A program made the position numbers and the translations under genes. From assembly GCA_964630925.1 (NCBI GenBank), contig CAZVZK010000278.1:1-7423 (forward strand): 7,423 nt of DNA. Reading direction: 5' to 3'. This DNA comes from RGDT01 sp964630925 (GTDB lineage Bacteria; Planctomycetota; Planctomycetia; Gemmatales; Gemmataceae). The notes beneath the pieces are model-generated. The model did not search any database and had not been told where the DNA came from. It saw nothing but the letters and a program-made list of their open reading frames with translations. The stretch's first letter is position 1; every line of letters begins with the position of its first letter. Below are positions 1-6,853 of this stretch, piece after piece.

Positions 1-7
1 CCGTGGA

Positions 8-21
8 AGGCGAAATCGCCT
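8..21. other. Short palindrome beyond the 3' end of the Rpn-like gene
   Basis: AGGCGA and TCGCCT form a perfect inverted repeat with two A between them; folded as RNA this gives a 5-bp stem with a 4-nt loop. It lies about 42 bp past the stop codon of the minus-strand gene that ends at 63, where a terminator could be. There is no T-run after it on either strand, so termination is only a weak guess. Nothing else is recognisable in positions 1-62. Confidence 0.2.
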
Positions 22-62
22 GTACGAACGTCGAAAGATTCACATGCTCTGAGGCGGCGGGG

Positions 63-959
63 TCAGGGCGTGCCGGCGAGGCCGAGGTCGGCGAGGGATT
101 TGTTCGCCAGGATGCCCTGACCCAGCTTGCGGAGGTCGTCGTTATCCATCGCCTCCAGGCGGCGCGATACCTCCGCATCGAGCGTCCCGAAGCGGGCTTC
201 CAACAGCTCGCACATTGCCTGCCGCCTGCCCCGCAAGATGCCTTCCTCCTGCCCCAGCTCCCTTGATGTCTTCGCCAGCATGGATGCCTCCTTGAAGGGC
301 GCGGTGACCAGCAGCCGGTGGAACTCCCGGAGGTGCGGGCCCTCCAGCGGCATATAAGCCTCGATGAACTCCATCAGCAGGTAACGCTGGTGGTCCGTGA
401 GGCTCGCCGTGGCGACGCGCTGCATCGCCTGCGCCTTGAGCCACGCACTTTCATTATCCGGTATCCGCATCCGCACGGACAAGGCCACGCCGAGGATGTT
501 CCCGCCCTCGACGTGCGCCCGCGCGTCCAGGGCCGGCAGCCCCAGGTACGGCCAGCTCGTCGTGCCGACCTCTAGATCGTGGAAGCGCTCCACGGCCGTG
601 TCCATCCCCCGACCTTCCAGACCCACGGCGAGGTACACCGCCACCGACAGGACCGGGATGCCGTGTTTGTTCCTCAGCCCGCTGTGGTAGCCGGGCATGC
701 GTGTGCGCAGGTCGGCCACGCTGTCCCCGGACTCGGCCTCGATGTGGAGCAACACGCGCGTCGCCGGCAGCAGGACGGCCTCGGCCACCATGTCGAGCAG
801 GCGGCGCTCGCCGGTGGGCGGGTCGAGGAACACCTCCTGCTCCAACCAGCGGAGGCGTGTGAGGTCGAACCGCTCCGCCCATCCGGGCAGGAGCAGCTCG
901 AGCAGCCCCGTGGGGAAGCCGCGCAGCACCGACTTCATCCGCTGGTCGTGGTCCGCCAT
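63..959 (-). CDS. Rpn-family-like putative nuclease (PD-(D/E)XK fold), 298 aa
   Basis: A soluble protein starting MADHDQRMKS, an opening I associate with an abundant planctomycete family related to Rpn/'putative transposase' proteins of the PD-(D/E)XK nuclease fold. The likely active-site region is visible: an acidic strand RLLDMVAEA with D56, followed by LLHIEAESG with E74 and E76, matching the D...ExE/ExQ spacing of the fold. Then come a helix with R85/R87, the segment GLRNKHGIPVLSVAVYL (about 94-110) and YLGLPALDARA (138-148). The C-terminus (about 248-294) has LLEARFG and a helical tail ending KSLADLGL, like the DUF4351-type tails of related proteins. There is no membrane segment or signal peptide. 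The ATG at 959 is chosen because the family opening begins there and a promoter ends just before it. Its role is unproven: Rpn proteins promote recombination or cut DNA, but most planctomycete copies are uncharacterised. It is divergent from the G8-domain gene. Confidence 0.8.
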   Translation of the reverse strand: MADHDQRMKSVLRGFPTGLLELLLPGWAERFDLTRLRWLEQEVFLDPPTGERRLLDMVAEAVLLPATRVLLHIEAESGDSVADLRTRMPGYHSGLRNKHGIPVLSVAVYLAVGLEGRGMDTAVERFHDLEVGTTSWPYLGLPALDARAHVEGGNILGVALSVRMRIPDNESAWLKAQAMQRVATASLTDHQRYLLMEFIEAYMPLEGPHLREFHRLLVTAPFKEASMLAKTSRELGQEEGILRGRRQAMCELLEARFGTLDAEVSRRLEAMDNDDLRKLGQGILANKSLADLGLAGTP

Positions 960-965
960 GCGGGC

Positions 966-994
966 ATGATCGCAGGGCGGGCAGGTCGCGTCAA
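966..994 (-). promoter_or_regulatory. Candidate promoter of the Rpn-like gene, probably leaderless
   Basis: On the minus strand TTGACG (989-994) is followed after exactly 17 nt by GATCAT (966-971), matching the sigma-70 consensus at 5 of 6 and 4 of 6 positions. Only 6 nt separate the -10 from the ATG at 959, so transcription would begin at or next to the start codon, giving a leaderless mRNA. No Shine-Dalgarno sequence would then be needed. Confidence 0.5.
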
Positions 995-1103
995 GCGAGC
1001 AGCCGGGGTGAGCCTGGGGCGGGGGTGATTGGCTGCGCGCCATCGTCGGGCCGCGCCATAGGCTATCCCGTAGCTCTCCACAACCCGCCAGGGAACCCAC
1101 CCC

Positions 1104-3371
1104 ATGCTCCCCCTCCTGCTCGCCGCGCTCCTCGCGCACGCCGACGCCCCCAGGGCCATCCGCTCCGCGAAGTCCGGCGTCTGGTCCGCCGCCGCCACCT
1201 GGGACGGCGGCGCCGTTCCAGGCAAGGACGCCCGCGTCCTCATCCGCGCCGGCCACCGCGTCGTCTTCGACACGCAGACGAAGGAGCCGGTCCGCGGCAT
1301 CACCCTCGCCGGGACGCTGACGTTCGCCACGGACCGCGATACGCGTCTCGACGTGGGCATCATCAAGATCGAGGCGACGGACACCTACACCGAGAACGGC
1401 TTCGACTGCGACTCGCACGGCGAGGCGTCCGCCGGCGAGAAGCCCGCGCTGGAGATCGGCACCCCAACGGCGCCCCTGGCCGCGAAGCACAAGGCGGTCA
1501 TCCGCCTGCACTACCTGGCCGGCATGGACAGGGAGTCGTGCCCAGCCATCGTGTGCTGCGGCGGGCGCATGGATCTGCACGGCGCGCCCATGAGCCGCAC
1601 GTGGGTCAAACTCGGCGCGACGGCGAAGAAGGGCGAGGCGGCGGTCACGCTTGCGGAGGCCGTCACCGGGTGGAATGTCGGCGACCAGGTCATCCTGACG
1701 GCGACGAGTTACCAGACGTACAAGACGGGGAAGCTCACCGAGGAGCGGTTCATCAAGGCCATCGACGGGACGACGCTCACGCTCGACAGGCCCCTCGACG
1801 CGGAGCACCTCGGCGCGGGGCTGTATCGGGGCGAGGTGGCCAACCTGAGCCGCAACGTCGTCGTGGAGTCGGCGGACAAGGCGGCGCGCGGGCACACGAT
1901 GTACCACCGCGATTCCGCCGGGGCGATCTCCTACTCCGAATTCCGCCATCTCGGCAAGGAGGGCGTCCTCGGCAAGTACGCGATCCACTACCACCTGTGC
2001 AAGGAGACGATGCGCGGCAGCTTCGTCATCGGCGCCAGCATCTGGGACTCCGCCAACCGCTGGCTGACGGTCCACGGGACGAACAACCTCGTCATCCGCG
2101 ATAACGTCGGCTATGGCAGCATCGGGCACGGCTTCTTCTTCGAGGACGGCACGGAGATCAACAACGTCCTCGACCGCAACCTCGCCGTCGGGGCGCGGCG
2201 CGGCAAGCGCTTGCCGAAGCAGGTGCTGGGGTTCGACGCCAACAACGGGGCGGGCTACTGGTGGGCCAACAGCCTCAACACGTTCACCCGCAACGTGGCC
2301 GTCGATAACGGGGAGTACGGCTTCCGCTACGAGGCGACGCCGTCGAGCCGGGGCACGCTCACGCTGCCGATCATCCAGCCGGACGGCTCGCGCAAGGCCG
2401 TGGACATCCGCACGCTGCCGTTCGTGCGGTTCGACGGCAACGAGAGCCACTCGAACACCGGGCACTACGGCTTCAACTTCGGCGAGGGCGTGGGCCGCGT
2501 CGGGCCGGACACGAGGCACCCGTTCATCATCCGCGACCTGCTCATCTGGAATTCGCACTACGGCTTCCGGCCGCAGGTGCCGTCGCTGATGGTCGAGGGC
2601 CTGCGTCTGCATGGCACGGTGTACGGCATCTACCACCCGAACTATGACAACCACGTCTACAGGAACGTCACCATCAACGGCGACGGCTCGGAGCCGTTCA
2701 ACCGGGGCCACGACGACCTGAGCGTGCAGTACGGTGTGGTGACGGTGGACGGGCTGACGTTCGAGGGTACACGCGGGTACAGGTCGAGCCTCCCACTCAT
2801 CCAGATGACGGACGACAACCCGACGGGCAGGGCGGCGGTCCACGTCCGCGGCCTCAAGGTGGTACGCCACAATGCGAAGGACGCCCGTCCGGTGGCGGCG
2901 GTGGGCGGCGGGTATCATGCCACGCCTTCGACGGCCAAGGGCGTGCCGGTGTACCTGCACGACCACTTCGGGCCGGGGCGGCACGCGAAGGTGTGCCTGA
3001 CGACGGCAAAAGACTTCGCCGCCGACGGCCTGTCGTACCGGGACGAGGCGCCGCTGACCGGGGCCGAGGCGAAGGTGACGGAGGTGAAGGGCGTTGATCT
3101 CCCGAGGCTGCTCGATCCGGTGGACGACCTCCCGCCGACGACGGTCATCACGCACGTCATCAAGAAGGACGGGAGGCTGACGGTGCGAGGCACGACGGCG
3201 GACAACGGCACGGTGAAGAAGGTGACGGTGAACGGCGCCGAGGCGAGGGCGACGACGGCGAACCACGCCGAGTGGGAGGTCACGGTGCCGGCGGCTGAGA
3301 AGGTGACGGCGCACGCCGAGGACGCGTCGGGTAACGTGGAGAAGAGGCCGCACGTCGTCGCGGTGCGGTAG
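1104..3371 (+). CDS. Secreted G8-domain / right-handed beta-helix protein of CEMIP (TMEM2) type, 755 aa
   Basis: A hydrophobic start (MLPLLLAALLAHA, likely cut after residue 13) suggests export, although no basic residue precedes the hydrophobic core. Residues about 20-100 look like a G8 domain: SGVWSAAATWDGGAVPGKDA, then spaced glycines and beta-strand pattern. From about 245 to 590 is a right-handed beta-helix rich in N/G turns. The motifs GKYAIHYHLC (290-299), TVHGTNNLVIRDNVGYGSIG (322-341) and FFFEDGTEINN resemble the core of human CEMIP and TMEM2, linked to hyaluronan breakdown. Residues about 675-755 form an Ig-like module ending AEDASGNVE. Polysaccharide binding or cleavage is inferred; the substrate is unknown. 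AGGGA at 1091-1095 lies 8 nt before the ATG and supports this start. No good promoter was found in the 144-bp gap to the divergent gene. A C-rich hairpin follows the stop. Confidence 0.85.
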   Translation: MLPLLLAALLAHADAPRAIRSAKSGVWSAAATWDGGAVPGKDARVLIRAGHRVVFDTQTKEPVRGITLAGTLTFATDRDTRLDVGIIKIEATDTYTENGFDCDSHGEASAGEKPALEIGTPTAPLAAKHKAVIRLHYLAGMDRESCPAIVCCGGRMDLHGAPMSRTWVKLGATAKKGEAAVTLAEAVTGWNVGDQVILTATSYQTYKTGKLTEERFIKAIDGTTLTLDRPLDAEHLGAGLYRGEVANLSRNVVVESADKAARGHTMYHRDSAGAISYSEFRHLGKEGVLGKYAIHYHLCKETMRGSFVIGASIWDSANRWLTVHGTNNLVIRDNVGYGSIGHGFFFEDGTEINNVLDRNLAVGARRGKRLPKQVLGFDANNGAGYWWANSLNTFTRNVAVDNGEYGFRYEATPSSRGTLTLPIIQPDGSRKAVDIRTLPFVRFDGNESHSNTGHYGFNFGEGVGRVGPDTRHPFIIRDLLIWNSHYGFRPQVPSLMVEGLRLHGTVYGIYHPNYDNHVYRNVTINGDGSEPFNRGHDDLSVQYGVVTVDGLTFEGTRGYRSSLPLIQMTDDNPTGRAAVHVRGLKVVRHNAKDARPVAAVGGGYHATPSTAKGVPVYLHDHFGPGRHAKVCLTTAKDFAADGLSYRDEAPLTGAEAKVTEVKGVDLPRLLDPVDDLPPTTVITHVIKKDGRLTVRGTTADNGTVKKVTVNGAEARATTANHAEWEVTVPAAEKVTAHAEDASGNVEKRPHVVAVR

Positions 3372-3377
3372 CCTTGT

Positions 3378-3411
3378 CCCCTCTCCCCCCGGCTTTGCGG
3401 GGGGAGTGGGG
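3378..3411 (+). terminator. C-rich hairpin after the G8 gene; left copy of a dispersed repeat
   Basis: CTCCCCCC (3383-3390), the loop GGCTTTGC and GGGGGGAG (3399-3406) make a perfect 8-bp stem, extended after one T/T mismatch by four or five C-G pairs. It begins a few bases after the stop codon of the G8-domain gene. It could act as a strong transcript-end structure, though no T-run follows. The same hairpin with inverted orientation occurs at 3605-3638, so this is a repeat copy and not a structure unique to this gene. Confidence 0.5.
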
Positions 3412-3425
3412 GTTGGGGGTGGGGG

Positions 3426-3580
<155 letters not shown>

Positions 3581-3648
3581 CGCGGCTCACCCCCTCACCC
3601 CCGACCCCTCTCCCCCGCAAAGCCGGGGGCGAGTGGGGCAAGAGGCAG

Positions 3649-5367
3649 ATGGCCAGGGAAAAGCCGGCTCCGACGGCCCTCGACCACGTCACCGTGGTCC
3701 TCAGCCCGGCCCTCATCATGGGGCTGGTCGGCAGCCTCGTCTTCTTCCTCCTGGAAGTGCTGTACCGCGCCGACGGGCCGTTCAAGCCACGGCTGCAGTA
3801 CATCCTCACGTTCTACGTCTTCGGCATCGTCCTCGTGGGCCGCGTCTCCATGCAGGGAGAGGGGGCGTCGCGCTCGACGCTCTACGGCCTCGTCCTCGGG
3901 CTGCTGACGTACGTCGGCATGCAGTCGTTCGTCGAGTACCCTCCCGGCGTGCGGCCCGTGAGCTTCCTCATCAACCTCTTCCTCATCGGCGTCGTGTGGT
4001 GGTGCAGCCACCGGCTGGTGTGGGACTGCACGCACGTCGATGACGACGAGAAGGGCTCGGCCGAGGGGCTGTTGCAGGCCGCGGGCGTCGAGGGGAAGTC
4101 CGCCGAGGAGGCCCCGCCCGAGACGGACGACAAGGGCAGGCCGCTCGGCTGGGCGGAGCGGTATCGACGCTGGCGTGACAGGCAGTCGAAGGCGCACGTT
4201 CTGGGCGTGTGGGTGGTGTATTTCTCGCTCGCGGCGCTGCCGATCTTCGGGCTGGGGCAGGCGCTGGTGCCGCTCGCCGACGCGGGCCGCCGGCGCTTCA
4301 CGTTCTGGCTGATGACGGTGTACGTCGGCTGCGGGCTGGGGCTGCTGCTGACGACGTGCTTCCTCGGGCTGCGGCGATACCTGCGGCAACGCGGGGTGTC
4401 GATGCCGGCGACGATGACGACGGCGTGGGTGACGACCGGTGCGGGATTGCTAGGGGCGCTGCTGCTCGTGGGGGCGCTGCTGCCGCGGCCGTACTCGGAG
4501 TACCCGTGGGTGACGGGGCAGGCGGGCTCGCCGGAACGCAAGGCGGATCGATTCGGGCAGATGGACAAGGGCGCGAAGGACAAGGGCAACCCCGCCGAGG
4601 CGAAGAAGGACGGCCAGGAGCCGGGCGAGAAGGCCGGCAAGGACGGCCAGGACAGGGGCAAGGACAGGGGCGAGATGGGCAAGGACGGCAAGGACGGCAA
4701 GGACGGATCCAAGGACGGGAAGGACGGCAAGGACGGGCAGAAGAAGGACGCGCAGAAGGGCAAGGCGGGGGAGCCGCCCTCCAAGGGGATGCCGGACATG
4801 CACCCGCCCCTGGACTGGCTGAATCAGATCGCCCCGTGGATCAAGTGGATCGTGTTCGCCGTCCTCGCGATCATCGTCACGTTCGTGGTCATCCGCCAGC
4901 TCATCGGCTTCTTCGCCAACTTCACCGACTGGGCGAAACGCTGGCGCGAGTGGTGGGACCGGCTGTGGGCGAGCCTGTTCGGCGGCGCGGCAGCGGGCGA
5001 CGCGGCGTCGGATGAGGCGGCGGAGGAGCCCGCTCCGGACGCGCCGTTCGCAGCGTTCGCCAACCCGTTCGCGACGGGCCGCGCGGAGCGGATGGCGCCG
5101 CGCGAGATGGTGCGCTACGCTTTCGCGGCGTTCGAGGCGTGGGCACGCGAGCGCGGCATGCCGCGGCGTGGCGACGAGACGGCGCTGGAGTTCCTGAGTC
5201 GGGTGACGGACGAGTACCCGGCACTGGAGGCCGAGGGCCGCCGGTTGGTGTTGCTGCACGCGCGTGGGGAGTACGGCGGCGGGGCGCTCCCTGCCAGCAC
5301 GGCGGACACGGTGCGGGCGTTCTGGCAACAGTTGGAGCGGATGGCCGCGGCGCCGCATCCGGCGTGA
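3649..5367 (+). CDS. Multi-pass membrane protein with charged KDG linker and C-terminal DUF4129-like domain, 572 aa
   Basis: Hydrophobic segments are at about 15-37, 48-66, 77-95, 103-119, 183-206, 217-240, 257-278 and 397-420, so roughly eight membrane helices. Between the last two is a hydrophilic segment (about 290-385) rich in K, D and G, with KDG triplets at 345-363. The C-terminus (about 483-567) reads APREMVRYAFAAFEAWARER, then GDETALEFLSRV and a helix ending AFWQQLERM. This fits DUF4129, a domain found at the C-terminus of membrane proteins and often near transglutaminase-like, MoxR and DUF58 genes, none of which is here. The biochemical role is unknown. The ATG at 3649 is preceded by AGAGG with a tight 3-nt spacer and is the first start after the repeat; the frame stays open upstream only through low-complexity sequence. 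The methionine at 3718 is an alternative start that would keep the first helix only in part. Its stop is 47 bp before the flavin-reductase-like gene. Confidence 0.75.
   Translation: MAREKPAPTALDHVTVVLSPALIMGLVGSLVFFLLEVLYRADGPFKPRLQYILTFYVFGIVLVGRVSMQGEGASRSTLYGLVLGLLTYVGMQSFVEYPPGVRPVSFLINLFLIGVVWWCSHRLVWDCTHVDDDEKGSAEGLLQAAGVEGKSAEEAPPETDDKGRPLGWAERYRRWRDRQSKAHVLGVWVVYFSLAALPIFGLGQALVPLADAGRRRFTFWLMTVYVGCGLGLLLTTCFLGLRRYLRQRGVSMPATMTTAWVTTGAGLLGALLLVGALLPRPYSEYPWVTGQAGSPERKADRFGQMDKGAKDKGNPAEAKKDGQEPGEKAGKDGQDRGKDRGEMGKDGKDGKDGSKDGKDGKDGQKKDAQKGKAGEPPSKGMPDMHPPLDWLNQIAPWIKWIVFAVLAIIVTFVVIRQLIGFFANFTDWAKRWREWWDRLWASLFGGAAAGDAASDEAAEEPAPDAPFAAFANPFATGRAERMAPREMVRYAFAAFEAWARERGMPRRGDETALEFLSRVTDEYPALEAEGRRLVLLHARGEYGGGALPASTADTVRAFWQQLERMAAAPHPA
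4681..4737 (+). repeat. In-frame 9-bp tandem repeat coding for KDG triplets
   Basis: Six near-identical copies of AAGGACGGN stand here, three before and three after a single TCC (Ser) codon. Looser KDG/KDR/KDK variants extend the tract to about 4560-4770. It encodes a charged, flexible stretch between membrane helices seven and eight. Tandem repeats of this kind can change copy number by slippage. Confidence 0.8.
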
Positions 5368-5401
5368 GCCGGATCGCGCTCACGCTCCGATCCCCCGCGC
5401 A

Positions 5402-5407
5402 TACAAT
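5402..5407 (+). promoter_or_regulatory. Candidate -10 element of the flavin-reductase-like gene, probably leaderless
   Basis: TACAAT differs from TATAAT at one position and stands in otherwise GC-rich DNA. It ends 7 nt before the ATG at 5415, so the transcript would begin at the start codon or one base before it. No Shine-Dalgarno sequence is present. The -35 position (5379-5384, CTCACG) matches the consensus poorly, so an activator or a different sigma factor may be involved, or the gene may be read through from the gene before it. Confidence 0.45.
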
Positions 5408-5414
5408 CATCCGC

Positions 5415-5996
5415 ATGGATGAGACTGCGGCCGTCACCCTGTTCGCCTGGATCGACCGCGAGGTCTGGCTCGTCACCTCGCGCCACGGGGACGAGCGTGG
5501 CGGGCTCATCGCAACCTTCGTCACGCCCGCGTCCATCGTCCCCGATTCGCCGCGCGTCCTCGTCGCACTGGCCAAACAGCACCACACCTGGGGAGTCGTC
5601 GAGGCGTCCGGGCTGTTCACCCTGCACCTGCTGTGCGAGGGGAACCTCGACCTCGTGTGGCGGTTCGGGCTGCGGTCGTCGCGCGAGGGCGACAAGTTCG
5701 CCGGCATCGAGACGGCCTCGCCGTCGGGGTGCCCGCTGCTGCCGGGCACGATCGGCTGGCTGGACTGCAAGGTGGAGGCGAAACAGGACATCGGCGACCG
5801 CACCGTCTACACCGCCGAGGTGACGCGCGGCGAGGTGACGCACTTCGCCCCGCCGCTCACCACAAGCCGCCTGATGGAGCTGGCGCCGCCGGGGAAGCTC
5901 GGCGAGCTGCAGCGGCGGCGGCACCAGGACGGCTTCCGCGACGCGGAGGCGATCCGGATCTGGCGCGGCCTGCCGCCGGCGCCGCCGGGGGAGTGA
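5415..5996 (+). CDS. Flavin reductase-like (FMN-binding split-barrel) protein, 193 aa
   Basis: The protein fits the flavin reductase-like domain over nearly its whole length. It has a first strand EVWLVTSRHGDERGGLIATF (16-35) followed by VTPASI, then SPRVLVALAKQHHTWGVVEA (45-64) and GLFTLHLL (66-73). GDKFAGIET (92-100) and a late strand WLDCKVEAKQDIGDRTVYTA (115-134) follow. This is the order of family landmarks: flavin-contacting strand, 'valAk...T...i..sg.F.vnlL', DKF and 'GDh.vf.geV'. Members reduce or bind FMN with NAD(P)H, often feeding a monooxygenase, but no partner enzyme is encoded nearby. Length is normal for a single-domain member. The ATG at 5415 is used although the frame is open further upstream, because homology begins here and a -10 element lies just before. 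The proline-rich end (PPAPPGE) looks unstructured. The exact substrate cannot be told. Confidence 0.8.
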   Translation: MDETAAVTLFAWIDREVWLVTSRHGDERGGLIATFVTPASIVPDSPRVLVALAKQHHTWGVVEASGLFTLHLLCEGNLDLVWRFGLRSSREGDKFAGIETASPSGCPLLPGTIGWLDCKVEAKQDIGDRTVYTAEVTRGEVTHFAPPLTTSRLMELAPPGKLGELQRRRHQDGFRDAEAIRIWRGLPPAPPGE

Positions 5997-6002
5997 ATGC
6001 CG

Positions 6003-6017
6003 GGACCGCATCGGTCC
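6003..6017. terminator. Small hairpin between convergent genes
   Basis: GGACCG, the loop CAT and CGGTCC form a perfect 6-bp stem. It starts 7 bp after the stop of the flavin-reductase-like gene, and its last base is also the last base of the TAG stop of the minus-strand 85-aa gene. It is followed by TATT on the plus strand but by no long T-run on either side, so it may be a weak two-way terminator. Confidence 0.4.
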
Positions 6018-6274
6018 TATTCCGCGGGCTCCAGAAGTTCGACCCTGCGGAGATAAACGATGCGGCGGGCCGGATCGACGGCATACTGTACCGTGAATCG
6101 ATCGACCATGCGGTGGTAGACCGTCAAGCCCATTTCCAGAAGGTCGAATTGGGGATCGCCCCATTCCAGAGGCCGACGCTCCAACTCGTCCACCATGGAG
6201 TGGAGGAGCCGGAGGTACTCGGCTTCGAGGCCGGCGGCCTCGGCGAGCTGGCGGACGAGGCGGACCTGTTGCAT
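6017..6274 (-). CDS. Small protein resembling RelE/ParE-type toxins, 85 aa
   Basis: The N-terminal half (1-35) is one or two helices. The second half reads PLEWGDPQFDLLEMGLTVYH, then RFTVQYAVDPARRIVYLRRV, ending in short beta-strands with basic residues. The order helix, WGDP loop, then strands ending 'YAVD...R.V....' is what I know from small planctomycete proteins related to the RelE/ParE fold. Candidate functional residues are Y53, H54, R56, R59, R70, R71 and R76-R77; none is proven. It is the second gene of a minus-strand pair, 41 bp after a 104-aa gene, which fits toxin second and antitoxin first. No Shine-Dalgarno sequence precedes the ATG at 6274, and no in-frame ATG, GTG or TTG lies between the previous stop and here, so translation may be weak or coupled. 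The toxin role is inferred and not certain. Confidence 0.6.
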   Translation of the reverse strand: MQQVRLVRQLAEAAGLEAEYLRLLHSMVDELERRPLEWGDPQFDLLEMGLTVYHRMVDRFTVQYAVDPARRIVYLRRVELLEPAE

Positions 6275-6315
6275 GACGGCGCCAGAGGTGATGAGTGTGA
6301 AGCCGGGCCGAGGAG

Positions 6316-6630
6316 TCAGGACGCCTCCTTCCGCGCGACCCCCTCAAATTGCCGGTCGATCTCCTCGCGGAGCTGCGCGGCGGTGAACCCGTTGGCGTGG
6401 AAGTCTCCGATCTCCTCGGGGGTGATCGGGGCGGCGAGCCGCGCCGCGGCCTCGGCCCCGACGAGCCGTTGGTAGAACGCTTTCTCCTTGAGCGCCCGAG
6501 CCAGGCTCGCCTTCAGCTCGCGCAGCTCAGCCTCGGCACGGGCGGCCTCCTCCGGCGTGACGAACGTCCCCAGCAACCGGCCGGACCGGTCACGCAGCTC
6601 CCCTGGGTGGTTGCCGTTCACTTCGGACAT
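6316..6630 (-). CDS. Small hypothetical protein, possible antitoxin, 104 aa
   Basis: An acidic-basic helical protein. Residues about 11-28 read ELRDRSGRLLGTFVTPEE, a short strand-turn-strand followed by a helix cap; similar 'D..GR.LG.f.tPEE' openings occur in small antitoxin-like proteins of planctomycetes. Residues 28-62 are a long charged helix suited to a coiled coil (EEAARAEAELRELKASLARA). Residues about 69-95 (ITPEEIGDFHANGFTAAQLR) form a second helical unit. It has no clear helix-turn-helix. The ATG at 6630 is preceded by GAGG with a 7-nt spacer; a frame extending to 6678 would cross the promoter and operator and is rejected. It lies first in a pair with the RelE/ParE-like gene, so an antitoxin role is inferred from position and size only. 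Confidence 0.65.
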   Translation of the reverse strand: MSEVNGNHPGELRDRSGRLLGTFVTPEEAARAEAELRELKASLARALKEKAFYQRLVGAEAAARLAAPITPEEIGDFHANGFTAAQLREEIDRQFEGVARKEAS

Positions 6631-6660
6631 GATCGCGCCTCGGAACGTGGGGTGGGCGAG

Positions 6661-6680
6661 CCATGAGCATTGTCTCATGG
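6661..6680. promoter_or_regulatory. Palindromic operator candidate overlapping the -10 element
   Basis: CCATGAG (6661-6667) and CTCATGG (6674-6680) are a perfect 7-bp inverted repeat with a 6-nt centre (CATTGT). The centre overlaps the -10 hexamer of the promoter of the two small minus-strand genes, 31-50 bp before the ATG. A dimeric repressor bound here would block RNA polymerase. This is the usual position for self-repression by an antitoxin. Confidence 0.5.
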
Positions 6681-6697
6681 GTGGGCGGGGTTGTCCA
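6669..6697 (-). promoter_or_regulatory. Candidate promoter of the antitoxin/toxin-like pair
   Basis: On the minus strand TGGACA (6692-6697, 5 of 6 matches to TTGACA) is separated by exactly 17 nt from GACAAT (6669-6674, 4 of 6 matches to TATAAT). Transcription would begin near 6662, giving a leader of about 32 nt that contains the GAGG Shine-Dalgarno sequence. Confidence 0.5.
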
Positions 6698-6853
6698 TCC
6701 TGTCACGCTCGTTGCCGTTGGCCTTTCGGTGGAGCCGGCGAGGGAGTGACGCGGCGGGCGCGTGAGCCGCGGGCTGATGTCGGGTAGGGCGGATCGACGC
6801 GGCCGATGGTCGAAAGAAGCCCGATGGATGGGGGTCAGGCAGGTCAGCCGGGC
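6681..6853. other. Non-coding spacer between two minus-strand units
   Basis: Apart from the -35 element at its left end and the possible terminator at its right end, no gene or clear RNA structure is seen. The sequence is GC-rich with scattered short G-runs. Short frames open here have no start with a Shine-Dalgarno sequence and no recognisable product. Confidence 0.6.

Noticed and set aside
1029..1066. Possible promoter of the G8-domain gene (TTGGCT with TAGGCTAT)
   Set aside because: The spacing between the two elements is about 24 nt, too long, and neither matches the consensus well.
1025..2104. A plus-strand frame overlapping the start of the G8-domain gene
   Set aside because: The translation is arginine/proline/glycine-rich with no domain, and the overlapping frame encodes a clear protein family.
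4681..4737. CRISPR-like repeats
   Set aside because: The repeats are 9 bp, in frame, without spacers, and lie inside a coding region.
4450..5358. A long minus-strand frame across the DUF4129-type gene
   Set aside because: It is arginine/leucine-rich shadow sequence; the plus strand has membrane helices and a recognisable C-terminal domain.
5371..5393. Inverted repeat GGATCG...CGATCC between the DUF4129-type and flavin-reductase-like genes
   Set aside because: A 6-bp stem with an 11-nt loop and no T-run is too weak to call a terminator, although it could be a protein-binding site.
6631..6678. A 16-residue N-terminal extension of the 104-aa protein
   Set aside because: It would begin inside the operator and upstream of most of the likely transcript, and it lacks a Shine-Dalgarno sequence, whereas the ATG at 6630 has GAGG at good spacing.
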